From Solirubrobacterales bacterium (GTDB taxonomy: Bacteria > Actinomycetota > Thermoleophilia > Solirubrobacterales > Solirubrobacteraceae), in the NCBI GenBank assembly GCA_026392255.1, contig JAPLCJ010000047.1, positions 62,001 to 126,000 on the forward strand: a DNA stretch of 64,000 bases, read 5' to 3'. This document shows, one piece after another, positions 33,265 to 42,350 of the stretch. Made by a program: the position numbers and the translations under genes. Within the stretch, counting starts at the first letter, position 1. The number at the start of each line of letters is the position of its first letter. The notes below the pieces were generated by a model that made no database searches, had not been told where the DNA came from, and saw only the letters and a list, made by a program, of their open reading frames with translations.

Positions 33265-34344
33265 GTGTCTGCCAACGCCCTGCTCCTGACGCCCCTCCAC
33301 GCCCGGCACGGTGCCGCTGGCGCACGCTTGGTTCCTTTCGCAGGGTGGGAGATGCCCGTCCAGTATGTGGGTGTGATGGATGAGCACAGGGCCGTCCGTG
33401 GTGACGTCGGCGTCTTTGACGTTTCCCACATGGGACAGGTACGCAGCTCCGGTCCACAGGCCCTGGACTTCCTTCAGCGGCTGACAAGCAACGACGTATC
33501 TGTCATTCCGGTTGGCGGAGCGCAGTACGGCCTTCTCTGCGCCGAGGATGGTGGGGTACTGGATGACCTCTTCACATATCGACTTTCAGATGACAGCTTT
33601 TTGACTGTCACTAACGCTGGTAATCACCCGCAGGACTTTTCGCGGTTTACCGAGGTAGCCAAGGGCTTTGATGTTGAGGTCACTGATGCTGCGGGTGAGA
33701 CTGCGATGCTCGCGGTTCAGGGTCCTAATGCACGCGCGCTTCTGAGGGGCCTTTGTGAGGAGGACCTACCGGAGCGAATGCAAGCAAGGACACTCTCGGT
33801 AGCCGGCGTCGAGGTCTTTGCTGCTGGCACCGGTTACACGGGCGAGGACGGGTTGGAACTACTCGTTAGTAATGAAGGCGCCGTTGACCTCTGGGACGCG
33901 GTCGTTGCTGCCGGGGCGGTCCCTTGTGGGCTTGGTGCCCGAGACACCCTCAGACTAGAAGCCTGCTTCCACCTCTATGGCAATGACCTGAGCACGGACC
34001 GGAACCCCATTGAGGCAGGTCTTGGATGGGCGTCGAAGGAGGCAACCGGGTTTATTGGATCCGAGGCCATCGCACGGTTTAGGTCCGACGGCACCCCCGA
34101 ACGGCTCGTTGCCTTCAGCATGAGCGGCGAAGGTATTGCGCGCTCAGGTAACGAGGTTGTAGGCGGGGGAGTGGTCTCCAGCGGTACCTTCTCCCCAACG
34201 CTCGAGCTTGGGATTGGCATGGCCTATCTCCCAGCCGAGGCAGCATCTGTTGGTAATGAGTTTGAAATCGACGTTCGCGGCAAGCAGCGCCCAGCAGTGG
34301 TGCGCGACCGACCGCTCTACCGAAAGGCTGACCCAAGTGTCTGA
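33265..34344 (+). CDS. gcvT: Glycine cleavage system T protein (aminomethyltransferase)
   Basis: A 359-residue protein transferring the aminomethyl carbon from lipoyl-GcvH to tetrahydrofolate. [49 protein letters not shown] and [10 protein letters not shown] are diagnostic. The GTG start is supported by a -10 box 7 nt upstream. It is first in a four-gene operon gcvT-gcvH-gcvPA-gcvPB and overlaps gcvH. No glycine riboswitch fits in the 52-bp gap. Confidence 0.95.
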   Translation: MSANALLLTPLHARHGAAGARLVPFAGWEMPVQYVGVMDEHRAVRGDVGVFDVSHMGQVRSSGPQALDFLQRLTSNDVSVIPVGGAQYGLLCAEDGGVLDDLFTYRLSDDSFLTVTNAGNHPQDFSRFTEVAKGFDVEVTDAAGETAMLAVQGPNARALLRGLCEEDLPERMQARTLSVAGVEVFAAGTGYTGEDGLELLVSNEGAVDLWDAVVAAGAVPCGLGARDTLRLEACFHLYGNDLSTDRNPIEAGLGWASKEATGFIGSEAIARFRSDGTPERLVAFSMSGEGIARSGNEVVGGGVVSSGTFSPTLELGIGMAYLPAEAASVGNEFEIDVRGKQRPAVVRDRPLYRKADPSV

Positions 34345-34729
34345 AGCTAGCTATCCCGAGGATCTTCTCTACCACCAGGAACATGACTGGGTGCGCTTTG
34401 AGGCTGATGGAGAGACGGCTCTCTTCGGCATCACTTGGTACGCGCAAGACGCACTTGGCGAGGTTGTTTTCTATGACGCCCCAGAGGTTGGAGCAACCCT
34501 TGTGAAGGACGAATCCTACGCCGAGATTGAGTCAGTTAAGGCCGTGTCGGATGTGTTCGCGCCAATGAGCGGAGAGGTGATTGAGGTCAACGCCTCGATC
34601 TCTGACGAGCCCGGCGTTATCAACGAGGATCCTTACGGTGAGGGATGGCTGGTCAAGGTGCGTTTGACATCCGTAGAAGAAAAAGACGCCCTGATGGACT
34701 CGGCGGCTTACACCACGATGCTTGGCTAA
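34337..34729 (+). CDS. gcvH: Glycine cleavage system H protein
   Basis: A 130-residue carrier with the lipoylation site Lys68 in EIESVKAVSD, the N-terminal HDWVRFE and C-terminal GEGWLVKV. It shuttles the aminomethyl group between GcvP and GcvT. GTG 34337 overlaps the gcvT stop by 8 nt; in-frame starts further upstream would lie deep in gcvT. Confidence 0.95.
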   Translation: MSEASYPEDLLYHQEHDWVRFEADGETALFGITWYAQDALGEVVFYDAPEVGATLVKDESYAEIESVKAVSDVFAPMSGEVIEVNASISDEPGVINEDPYGEGWLVKVRLTSVEEKDALMDSAAYTTMLG

Positions 34730-34747
34730 CAAGCCTGAAAGAACTGA

Positions 34748-36124
34748 ATGAGCTCTTACACAGCAGCGACACAGCAGGACATTGAGGAGATGCTCGCCGC
34801 TATTGGCGTCTCGTCTATCGATGACCTGTTTGCTGAGATCCCTGAGGGAGTCAGGTTCGATCGTGCCCTCGATCTCCCAGCCGGTAAGCCGGAGCAGGAA
34901 GTCTTCGCAGAACTTAACGCACTGGCCGCAAAGAATACGAGCGCTGACGATGAGGTCTCCTTCCTCGGAGCGGGTATGTACGACCACTACATCCCTGCTC
35001 TTGTCGACACGCTCACTAGTAGGGCTGAGTTCCTCACCCCTTATACGCCCTATCAGCCCGAGGTATCGCAGGGCAACCTTCAAGTCATGTTCGAATATCA
35101 GACTGCGATCAGCGAATTGACTGGCCTTCCCGTCAGCAATGCATCGGTCTACGAAGGCCCCTCGGCAGTGGGCGCAGCTGCGTACCTGGCGAAGTTGGCT
35201 AATGGCCGCAAGCGGCACCTTGTTTCCCGCGGCGTCCATCCACATTCCAGAGAAACGCTCGAGACACTTGCTGTCGGCTACGGAACAACGATGGAGGAGA
35301 TTCCGCTCTCGGGCGGCATCACCGACCTCGCAGCCCTCAAGGAGATGCTGAGTGACGACGTTGGAGCAGTCATTCTTCAGCAGCCCAATTTCCTCGGCTC
35401 AGTTGAGGACCTTGCGGCACTCGCGGCTGCTGCCAAGGAGCATGGTGCGGTTGTTATCGCCTCGTGCGATCCAATTCCACTTGGGATTCTTGAACCGCCG
35501 GGAGCCCTTGGTGTTGACGTGGCTGTTGGTGAGGGTCAAACGCTCGGTAACCGCCTTGACTACGGCGGGCCATCGTTCGGCTTCTTCGCGGCTAGCCAAG
35601 AGCACATCCGCCGCATGCCCGGCAGGATCGCCGGCGAGACTCGCGACGTTGATGGCCGGCGTGGCTGGGTTCTGACGCTGCAGACACGCGAGCAGCACAT
35701 CCGTCGTGAGAAGGCGACGTCCAACATTTGCACGGCGCAAGCGCTCAATGCTCTCGCTGGGGTGGTCTACCTTGGCTGGCTTGGTAAGCAGGGACTTGTT
35801 GAGCTTGGCGAGCTGCTCGCCCGCAGGACTGCCTATGCGAGGGAGGCTCTCACCGCCATTGATGGTGTGACAGCGCTCCATTCACAGCCAGTCGTTAGGG
35901 AGTTCGCCGTAGAGCTTGATGCTCCGGTTGAGGCGGTCATTGCTCGCTGCCAAGAGCAGGGTGTCAATCCTGGTTATGCGCTCGGCCGTGACTACCCAGA
36001 GTTCTCCAATGGCCTGTTGGTTGCCATTACTGAGCGCCGCGATCGCGCACAGATTGATCGCCTTGCCGAGGTACTCGGTTCAGCCATTGCGGCTGAGCGC
36101 GGAGCTGTGGAGGTAGCCGGATGA
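34748..36124 (+). CDS. gcvPA: Glycine dehydrogenase (decarboxylating) subunit 1
   Basis: A 458-residue N-terminal half of the P protein, encoded separately from the PLP-binding half. It starts with the MLxxIGVSSIDDLFAEIP-type region and contains FLGAGMYDHYIPA, TPYQPEVSQG, and FGFFAASQEHIRRMPGRI. Together with GcvPB it decarboxylates glycine. It is preceded by GAAAGA and overlaps gcvPB by ATGA. Confidence 0.95.
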   Translation: MSSYTAATQQDIEEMLAAIGVSSIDDLFAEIPEGVRFDRALDLPAGKPEQEVFAELNALAAKNTSADDEVSFLGAGMYDHYIPALVDTLTSRAEFLTPYTPYQPEVSQGNLQVMFEYQTAISELTGLPVSNASVYEGPSAVGAAAYLAKLANGRKRHLVSRGVHPHSRETLETLAVGYGTTMEEIPLSGGITDLAALKEMLSDDVGAVILQQPNFLGSVEDLAALAAAAKEHGAVVIASCDPIPLGILEPPGALGVDVAVGEGQTLGNRLDYGGPSFGFFAASQEHIRRMPGRIAGETRDVDGRRGWVLTLQTREQHIRREKATSNICTAQALNALAGVVYLGWLGKQGLVELGELLARRTAYAREALTAIDGVTALHSQPVVREFAVELDAPVEAVIARCQEQGVNPGYALGRDYPEFSNGLLVAITERRDRAQIDRLAEVLGSAIAAERGAVEVAG

Positions 36125-37719
36125 GCGACATGGCATCAGCTCAGACAGCCGCTCAGCATGCTGCTGGTGAGCTTGGCGAAGACACAGTGCAGGTAACCGG
36201 TTCGGTGCCATCAGGTGGTGAGACTCCACAGCAGCGAGACGCCGCAAAAACTATCTACGAGAAGTCCAAGGCAGGACGACGAGCCTTCATGGTCCCTGCA
36301 ACCGATGTTCCGGATACACCGCTTGATCAGCTGATTCCCGGCGCACTGCTCAGGAAAGACCCTGCCAAGCTGCCTGAGGTTGCCGAGCCAGAGCTTGTGA
36401 GGCATTACACGCGCATCAGTAAGCGCAACTTCGACCTCGACTCCGGCTTCTATCCGCTCGGCTCGTGCACGATGAAGCACAACCCACGCCTGCATGAACG
36501 CGTGGCCGCGCTTCCAGGAAACAGCCGCCTCCACCCGCTGCAGTCGGACTCGCACGCACAGGGTGCCTTGGAGCTGATGTACAACCTTCAGCATGCTCTC
36601 GGCGAGATTGCCGGTCTGCCGCATGTCTCGCTTCAGCCATCGGCCGGTTCGCACGGCGAGCTCGCCGGAGTGCTTTTGACGAAGGCCTACCACGAGGATC
36701 GTGGCGACCAGCGCACCAAGGTCCTGACCCCGGACACGGCCCACGGAACCAACCCGGCGACGGTCACGATGTGTGGCTACGAGGTTGTCAAGGTTGGAAC
36801 TAACCCCGATGGCGGCGTTGATTTGGAAGACCTTCGAGCCAAGGCCGATGACCAAGTTGCTTGTCTAATGCTGACCAACCCCAACACGCTTGGTTTGTTT
36901 GATCCCAACATCGAGGAGATCGCCAAGATCGTCCACGACGTTGGCGCGACGCTCTATTACGACGGTGCAAACCTGAACGCTGTGATGGGCAAGAGCAGGC
37001 CTGGCGACATGGGCTTTGACATCGTTCATTTCAACCTCCACAAGTCCTTCACCCAGCCGCACGGCGGCGGCGGACCGGGCGCAGGGCCGATCGCGGTATC
37101 GGAGCGAATCGAGCCTTTCATCACCCGTCCTCAGGTAGTGATGGCGGAGAGCAGCAATGGCGACGGCCCCCGTTTCGAGCTTGACTACGACCGACCTAAG
37201 TCAATTGGCCGCCTGAGAGGCTTCCAAGGCAATTACGGCGTTTTCGTCCGCTCATACGCTTACATCCGTTCATTGGGCGCAGAAGGGCTTAAAGAGGCCT
37301 CTGAGCTGGCAGTACTGAACGCCAACTACCTGCTTGCGCGTCTCAAAGAGGCGGGCGTGGCCGAATATCTTCCTGTTGCCTTCGATCGGATCTGCATGCA
37401 CGAGTTTGTTCTTTCCGGCGCACCCATGAAGAAGGACTTAGGAATCAGGACACTTGACCTAGCCAAGCGGTTGCTTGACCACGGTTACCACCCGCCAACT
37501 GTCTACTTCCCGCTGCTCGTCGAAGAGGCGCTATTGGTTGAGCCAACAGAGACTGAGACCAAAGAGACGCTCGACGCATTCGCCGACGCGGTCGCGGACA
37601 TTCTGAGAGAAGCCAAGGCTGATCCGACGATTGCCCAATCCGCTCCGTACTCAACGCCTGTCCGCAGGCTCGACGAGGCAGCCGCAGCTAAGAACCCAGT
37701 CGTACGCCAACCCCTCTGA
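36121..37719 (+). CDS. gcvPB: Glycine dehydrogenase (decarboxylating) subunit 2
   Basis: A 532-residue PLP-binding half of the P protein. GSCTMKHNPR, HGTNPATV, and the PLP lysine Lys308 in HFNLHKSFTQPHGGGGPG are present. It has an extra ~40-residue N-terminal segment (Ala/Gln/Thr-rich) before the conserved region. It completes the glycine cleavage operon, which feeds one-carbon units to folate. Its stop overlaps the ATG of a small transporter gene (TGATG). Confidence 0.95.
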   Translation: MSDMASAQTAAQHAAGELGEDTVQVTGSVPSGGETPQQRDAAKTIYEKSKAGRRAFMVPATDVPDTPLDQLIPGALLRKDPAKLPEVAEPELVRHYTRISKRNFDLDSGFYPLGSCTMKHNPRLHERVAALPGNSRLHPLQSDSHAQGALELMYNLQHALGEIAGLPHVSLQPSAGSHGELAGVLLTKAYHEDRGDQRTKVLTPDTAHGTNPATVTMCGYEVVKVGTNPDGGVDLEDLRAKADDQVACLMLTNPNTLGLFDPNIEEIAKIVHDVGATLYYDGANLNAVMGKSRPGDMGFDIVHFNLHKSFTQPHGGGGPGAGPIAVSERIEPFITRPQVVMAESSNGDGPRFELDYDRPKSIGRLRGFQGNYGVFVRSYAYIRSLGAEGLKEASELAVLNANYLLARLKEAGVAEYLPVAFDRICMHEFVLSGAPMKKDLGIRTLDLAKRLLDHGYHPPTVYFPLLVEEALLVEPTETETKETLDAFADAVADILREAKADPTIAQSAPYSTPVRRLDEAAAAKNPVVRQPL

Positions 37720-38054
37720 TGGGCCCCTGGCCGCTGCTGGGGATCGCGATCGTGGCCGAGGTTGCCGCGACCACCGCGCTTAGAGCCTCAAATGACTGGG
37801 CTGGTGGGGCTAGAATTGCCGCATTCACAGTCGTCGTTGTCGGATATGGCGCGTCGTTTTGGCTCCTGACGCTGGTGCTCAAGAAGATGGAACTTGGCAT
37901 TTCCTACGCAGTCTGGGCCGGAGTTGGCACAGCACTGGCCGCGATCGTCGGCATCGTGCTGTTTGGGGAGGGCATCAGCCTCGCCAAGTTCGCCTGCATC
38001 GGATTGATCATCCTAGGCGTGGTGGGCCTTGAGCTCAGTGGCGCCCACAGCTGA
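37719..38054 (+). CDS. SMR-family small transporter
   Basis: This 111-residue protein has four membrane helices. The first helix carries the conserved Glu of the family (IVAEVAATTAL), and YAVWAGVG in helix 3 matches the EmrE-type signature. The family exports cations such as quaternary amines, or guanidinium in the Gdx branch; the sequence looks closer to the EmrE branch. It is coupled to gcvPB by TGATG, which may reflect compaction rather than shared function. Confidence 0.85.
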   Translation: MGPWPLLGIAIVAEVAATTALRASNDWAGGARIAAFTVVVVGYGASFWLLTLVLKKMELGISYAVWAGVGTALAAIVGIVLFGEGISLAKFACIGLIILGVVGLELSGAHS

Positions 38055-38070
38055 CCACCGCGCACGAAGG

Positions 38071-38076
38071 TAGCCT
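38071..38076 (+). promoter_or_regulatory. -10 box for leaderless trpS
   Basis: TAGCCT ends 7 nt before the trpS ATG; no Shine-Dalgarno is present. The -35 region is weak. Confidence 0.45.
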
Positions 38077-38083
38077 GCGGGAC

Positions 38084-39070
38084 ATGAGAATCTTTTCCGG
38101 CATTCAGCCGACAGGTCAGAAGCATCTAGGCAACCTGATCGGCGCGATTGATCAGTACGTTGCTGGCCAAGACAGGGGAGAGGGCCTCTACTGCATCGTC
38201 GACCTGCACGCGACGACTGTCGCTTACGACCCCGCTGAGCTTCGGGCAAGAACCTACGACACGGCCGCAATTCTTCTAGCAGCTGGCCTTGACCCTGACC
38301 GCTGCGTGTTTTTCAGACAAGGCGATGTGATGGAACACACCGAACTCTGCTGGCTCCTCTGCTCGGTCACCTCGTGGGGTGACCTCAACCGCATGCACCA
38401 GTTCAAAGAGAAGGCCGGGAACGAGCGTGAACTGGTCAGCGCCGGACTCTTCTTCTACCCCGTCCTTCAAGCGGCAGACGTTCTCGCCTATCGCGCCAAT
38501 GAGGTACCCGTAGGGGACGACCAGCGGCAGCACATCGAACTGATGAGGGACACTGCCGAGCGTTTTAACTCGCGGTTTGGGGACACGCTTGTCGTTCCCG
38601 AGCACCGGATTCCAGAGGTGGGCGCGCGCATCATGGATCTTCAGAACCCAACGATGAAGATGTCCACGTCGGGAGAGGGTGAACAGGGACGCATTCACGT
38701 GCTTGACGATCCGGCTGTGATTCTCAAGAAGTTCCGCTCTGCAGTGACGGATTCGGGCTCAGAGGTGCGACGCGGTGAGGGAAAGGAAGGCATCGCCAAC
38801 CTGATCGACATTCTCGCAGCGGTCAAGGGGACAACCCCGGATGTCATTGAAGCTGAGTTCGCTGACTCACGCTACGGCGACTTCAAAACTGCGGTCGCTG
38901 AGGCTGTCATTGACCGAGTTGCTCCGCTTCAGGCCCGATATACGGAGCTGCGTGCTGATGAAGCGGCCCTCGAAGCTGCGTTTACGAAGGGGGCACAGAA
39001 GGCTCAAGCGATTGCCAGTGCGACCCTTGCCGACGTCAGGGAAGCAATGGGAGTCGGACCCCGCTCCTAA
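38084..39070 (+). CDS. trpS: Tryptophanyl-tRNA synthetase
   Basis: A 328-residue class I synthetase. The HIGH-equivalent is KHLGN in SGIQPTGQKHLGNLIGA (about 6-22), the KMSKS loop is MKMSTS, and the tryptophan pocket GDDQRQHIEL is present. Length is normal for bacterial TrpRS. The ATG is set by a -10 box 7 nt upstream and by the family N-terminus MRIFSGIQPTG. Confidence 0.96.
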   Translation: MRIFSGIQPTGQKHLGNLIGAIDQYVAGQDRGEGLYCIVDLHATTVAYDPAELRARTYDTAAILLAAGLDPDRCVFFRQGDVMEHTELCWLLCSVTSWGDLNRMHQFKEKAGNERELVSAGLFFYPVLQAADVLAYRANEVPVGDDQRQHIELMRDTAERFNSRFGDTLVVPEHRIPEVGARIMDLQNPTMKMSTSGEGEQGRIHVLDDPAVILKKFRSAVTDSGSEVRRGEGKEGIANLIDILAAVKGTTPDVIEAEFADSRYGDFKTAVAEAVIDRVAPLQARYTELRADEAALEAAFTKGAQKAQAIASATLADVREAMGVGPRS

Positions 39071-39099
39071 TCCTTTACGGCGCCGTCGGGTGCCGCCGG

Positions 39100-39105
39100 T
39101 ACCTT
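39100..39105 (+). promoter_or_regulatory. Candidate -10 box for scpA
   Basis: TACCTT lies 8 nt before an in-frame GTG at 39114 and 2 nt before the ATG at 39108. If it is used, scpA would start at GTG 39114. Confidence 0.3.
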
Positions 39106-39107
39106 TC

Positions 39108-39884
39108 ATGCCCGTGAAAGCTGCCGATCTGGACCTCGATCTTGAAGTCTTCACAGGTCCCTTCGACCTGCTGCTGACGCTCGTCCTAAGGGATGAGATT
39201 GACCTGCTCGAGGTCGACCTAGCCGAGATCGTCCTCTCCTACATGGACCACCTCGAACTCCGTGGCGAGATTGACCTAGAGGTCGCAACCGAGTTCCTTG
39301 TTCTGATCGCTGCCCTACTGGAGCTCAAGAGCAGAATGCTGCTGCCTGGCGAGCAGGAGGAGGAGCTTGAATTTGACGCTGGAGAGGCTGCCGAGGAGCT
39401 GTTTGAGCGGCTTATGGCGCAGCATCGCAACAGGGGCGCGGCCGAATGGCTGCGAGAGCGGCTCTCCGAGCAGTCAGGTCATCGCTTCCGAAGTGCGCCG
39501 CTGCCCAAGGGTCTTAGGCGAGCCTCCCTTGAGCACGCAAAGAAGTCGTACGACGCATCGCGTTTGGGTGAGGCAATGGGCACGCTGCTCACTCCGCCAC
39601 CAAAAATTCAAGTTGGACATCTTCACCGTCCCCAGGTCACGGTCGGGGAGCGACTCTCAACCCTTCGCGCACTACTTACCAAGGGCAGCTTTGATTTTGA
39701 GCGTGCGGTTGCCGGCGCAGACAGGGTGACTGTGGCAGTGACGCTCTGGGCGCTGCTGGAGATGTACCGCCGTGGCGAAGCGACCTGGAACCAGAGTGAG
39801 CCGTTCGGCCCGATTCTTGTTGCTGCCGCGCCAACACAAGCCGTTCGACCTGTGCTCTCAGTTGTCTCGGATCAGGCGGCATGA
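39108..39884 (+). CDS. scpA: Segregation and condensation protein A
   Basis: A 258-residue kleisin that bridges the SMC heads in the bacterial condensin. It has the N-terminal FTGPFDLLLTLVLRDEIDLLEVDLAEI, an acidic helical middle (EQEEELEFDAGEAAEELFE) and a C-terminal winged-helix with VTVAVTLWALLEMYRRGE. Start is ATG 39108 or GTG 39114. It overlaps scpB by ATGA, and both act with SMC, which is not in the window. Confidence 0.93.
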   Translation: MPVKAADLDLDLEVFTGPFDLLLTLVLRDEIDLLEVDLAEIVLSYMDHLELRGEIDLEVATEFLVLIAALLELKSRMLLPGEQEEELEFDAGEAAEELFERLMAQHRNRGAAEWLRERLSEQSGHRFRSAPLPKGLRRASLEHAKKSYDASRLGEAMGTLLTPPPKIQVGHLHRPQVTVGERLSTLRALLTKGSFDFERAVAGADRVTVAVTLWALLEMYRRGEATWNQSEPFGPILVAAAPTQAVRPVLSVVSDQAA

Positions 39885-40660
39885 CCGAGGTTGAACCGCT
39901 TGTGCGGAACCTCGAAGCCCTGCTTTTTCTCGCTCCCGAGCCACTCAAGGTCACTGATCTGGCAGAAGCGTGTGAGTCAACAGAGGATGAGGTGCGCGAC
40001 GCGCTGACCGCTGTTGCCAAGGAGCTTGGCGAGCAGGGGCGAGGCATCGTGCTGCGGGAAGTTGCCGGTGGCTGGTCGCTCTCCAGTAACCCAGAGTCCG
40101 AGGACGCTGCCCGTCGAATGTTTGCCGCGCCACGGACACCGCCTCTGACCGCCGCCCAGGCAGAGACCCTCGCGATCGTCGCCTACTTGCAGCCAGTGTC
40201 CCGTCCTGAGATTGCGAGGATTCGTGGAGTTAACGCTGAGTCTGCGGCGGCGACCCTGCTTGAGCGCGGTGTGATCGAAGAAGCAGGCCGCTCTCCGTTT
40301 GGCGCTGTTCTTTATCGCACCAGCGAGCTGTTCCTCCGACTGTTTGGCCTCGGCTCAATTGAGGACCTGCCAGACATTGGTGCTTGGGATCCTGCCCCAG
40401 AGGTGGAGGAGGCCCTGCGTGAGAGGCTCCTCAAGGTTGGCGCTGAGCGATCGGGTGATTCGACTACTGAGGGTCAAGGCACACTTGAGAACACTGAGGA
40501 CGACAGGGAGCTTGCTGCTGTCCCGTCAGACGAGACTGGCGATCCTCAGGATGAGAGCGCTTCGGACCCTGAGGTGTTTGAGGCGGAGGACTCAGATGAG
40601 GATTCGTCTGACGCCGAACCGGAGCTCGATCCGGACACCGACTTGCCCGCAGCTAACTGA
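39881..40660 (+). CDS. scpB: Segregation and condensation protein B
   Basis: A 259-residue protein with two winged-helix domains (residues ~1-175): NLEALLFLAPEPL, RGIVLREVAGGWSL, PPLTAAQAETLAIVAYLQPVSRPEI and LYRTSELFLRLFGL. The last ~70 residues are an acidic Glu/Asp/Ser tail. The final 115 nt overlap rlmN on the opposite strand. ScpB dimers bind ScpA in the SMC complex. Confidence 0.93.
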   Translation: MTEVEPLVRNLEALLFLAPEPLKVTDLAEACESTEDEVRDALTAVAKELGEQGRGIVLREVAGGWSLSSNPESEDAARRMFAAPRTPPLTAAQAETLAIVAYLQPVSRPEIARIRGVNAESAAATLLERGVIEEAGRSPFGAVLYRTSELFLRLFGLGSIEDLPDIGAWDPAPEVEEALRERLLKVGAERSGDSTTEGQGTLENTEDDRELAAVPSDETGDPQDESASDPEVFEAEDSDEDSSDAEPELDPDTDLPAAN

Positions 40661-41616
40661 CCGCAGGCAGCTGCGATGTCTTGGCCGCGAGTCAGGCGCA
40701 CGGTGGCCGTCACGCCCTTGCCGTTCAGGATGGCACTGAAGTTTTCGATCGTGTCCTTATCCGACCCGTCGTAACTGCCAGTCGGGTTGTAGGGGATGAG
40801 GTTGACCTTGTAGGTCTTCGAGTTGAGCAGCTCAGCAAGCTCTAGAGCCAACTCCGGCGAGTCATTTACGCCTTTCAGCATCACGTACTCAATGAACACC
40901 TTGCGGCGGTGCTTAGCTGCGTACTCGTCACAGGCGTCGAGGACCTCGGCGATTGGATGCTTGTCGTTGATCGGCATGATTTTGGACCGCAGAGCGTCGT
41001 TGGGCGCATGGAGGGACAGCGCCAGTCGGATCTGCCCCCCTTCCTGAGTGAGGCGACGGATACCAGGGACCCAGCCGACGGTGCTAATTGCGGTGTGGCG
41101 AGTGGATATCCCTAGGTCGGGCAGGCGTTCACAGGCCTCAAGAACGTTGTCAAGATTCATCATCGGTTCGCCCATGCCCATGAAGACGCAGTGGTCGATG
41201 TCCTCGATGCGCCGCAGGTGGAGGGCTTGGTCCAGGATTTCGTCGGTCGTCAGGTTGCGGCCGAACTTCATTGTTCCCGTGGCGCAGAACGTGCACGTCA
41301 GTGGGCAGCCGGACTGGGATGAAACGCAGATCGAGCGACGGCCATCGCCGTAACGCATCAGCACTGCCTCAACTGGTCGACCATCCTCAGTGTTGAAGAG
41401 GACCTTGACAGTCCCATCCTTTGACTTGGCCTCATCTGTTGCGTTAAGTGTGCTGAGGGGAATAGCTTTGCTGAGATTCTGACGGAGCTCTTTGGAGAGG
41501 TTTGTCATCTCGTCCCAACTGCTTGCCCCACCGGCCAACCAAGCCCAGATTTGATCGGCGCGGTAGGCGGGTTCATTCTGGGCCTCGAGCGCCGAGGTGA
41601 GGAGTTTGTGGTCCAT
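40546..41616 (-). CDS. rlmN: 23S rRNA/tRNA adenine-C2 methyltransferase RlmN, Ser-rich tail
   Basis: A 356-residue radical-SAM methyltransferase with the cluster motif CPLTCTFC, GMGEPMMNLDN, ISTVGWVPGI and the catalytic second Cys in IAAACGQLA. Homologues normally end near that motif. Here a Ser/Gly/Glu-rich tail of about 37 residues continues antisense to the scpB acidic tail, as if the ancestral stop was lost. ATG at 41616 fits the family start (MDHKLLTSALEAQ). It diverges from rluB with only 19 bp between start codons. Confidence 0.93.
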   Translation of the reverse strand: MDHKLLTSALEAQNEPAYRADQIWAWLAGGASSWDEMTNLSKELRQNLSKAIPLSTLNATDEAKSKDGTVKVLFNTEDGRPVEAVLMRYGDGRRSICVSSQSGCPLTCTFCATGTMKFGRNLTTDEILDQALHLRRIEDIDHCVFMGMGEPMMNLDNVLEACERLPDLGISTRHTAISTVGWVPGIRRLTQEGGQIRLALSLHAPNDALRSKIMPINDKHPIAEVLDACDEYAAKHRRKVFIEYVMLKGVNDSPELALELAELLNSKTYKVNLIPYNPTGSYDGSDKDTIENFSAILNGKGVTATVRLTRGQDIAAACGQLAAGKSVSGSSSGSASDESSSESSASNTSGSEALSS

Positions 41617-41621
41617 ACGCC

Positions 41622-41627
41622 TATCGT
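41622..41627 (+). promoter_or_regulatory. -10 box for leaderless rluB
   Basis: TATCGT ends 8 nt before the rluB ATG in a 19-bp divergent gap. On the other strand the overlapping AACGAT lies 6 nt before the rlmN start, so two -10 elements may share these bases. Confidence 0.45.
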
Positions 41628-41635
41628 TGCACCCA

Positions 41636-42340
41636 ATGCGCCTCGGCAAGTACCTCGCACACGCAGGCATCGCATCCCGACGCGGGTCGGAGGATGTGAT
41701 TCGTGACGGCCGAGTCAGCGTCAACGGGCAGATAGTTCTTGATCCAGCTCGCGGTGTCAGCGGCGAGGAAGACATCCGCGTTGATGGCAGCAAGCTCAAG
41801 GGAGCAGAGTCGAGGGTTGTCTATGTCCTCAACAAGCCGGTTGGGATTGTTTCCACGGCGTCTGACCCACAGGGCCGACGGACCGTTGTAGATCTGGTCC
41901 CCGATACAGGCAGGCTCTATCCCGTCGGCAGGTTGGACTCCGACAGCAGTGGACTACTCCTTCTGACCAACGATGGAGAGCTCGCCAACATCCTCACGCA
42001 CCCGCGTTACGGCGTTCCCAAGACCTACCGAGCCAAGGTTGGCGGTCCGTCACTTGGTGCCAATGCGCTGCGGACTCTCAGCGAGGGCGTTGAACTCCAC
42101 GACGGCATCACCCTGCCCGCACATGTCAGCAAGTTGGGGGCGGGGCTGATTGAGATTCAAATCCGCGAGGGCCGCAACCATCAGGTGCGGAGAATGTGCG
42201 AGGCAGTTGGACACCCAGTCCTCCAGCTCGAACGAATTGCGATCGGACCACTACAGCTTGGACGCTTGAAGTCCGGCGGGCACCGCCGACTCCATGCAGG
42301 CGAAGTGCAGGAACTTCGCGATTCGGCTCGTCAGGACTAG
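41636..42340 (+). CDS. rluB: 23S rRNA pseudouridine synthase, RsuA/RluB family
   Basis: A 234-residue protein with an N-terminal S4 RNA-binding domain (MRLGKYLAHAGIASRR...) and a pseudouridine synthase domain. The catalytic Asp is in GRLDSDSSGLLLLTNDG, and the late signature REGRNHQVRRM is present. RluB versus RsuA cannot be settled from sequence reading alone. Placement after scpA-scpB and before an aromatic/cmk/der block is common. The TAG stop forms part of the next gene's -10 box. Confidence 0.88.
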   Translation: MRLGKYLAHAGIASRRGSEDVIRDGRVSVNGQIVLDPARGVSGEEDIRVDGSKLKGAESRVVYVLNKPVGIVSTASDPQGRRTVVDLVPDTGRLYPVGRLDSDSSGLLLLTNDGELANILTHPRYGVPKTYRAKVGGPSLGANALRTLSEGVELHDGITLPAHVSKLGAGLIEIQIREGRNHQVRRMCEAVGHPVLQLERIAIGPLQLGRLKSGGHRRLHAGEVQELRDSARQD

Positions 42341-42343
42341 CAT
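42338..42343 (+). promoter_or_regulatory. -10 box for leaderless aroH, contains rluB stop
   Basis: TAGCAT begins with the TAG stop of rluB and ends 7 nt before the aroH ATG. TTCGCG (42315-42320) is a weak candidate -35 box at 17-nt spacing. Confidence 0.5.
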
Positions 42344-42350
42344 TCCGGCC

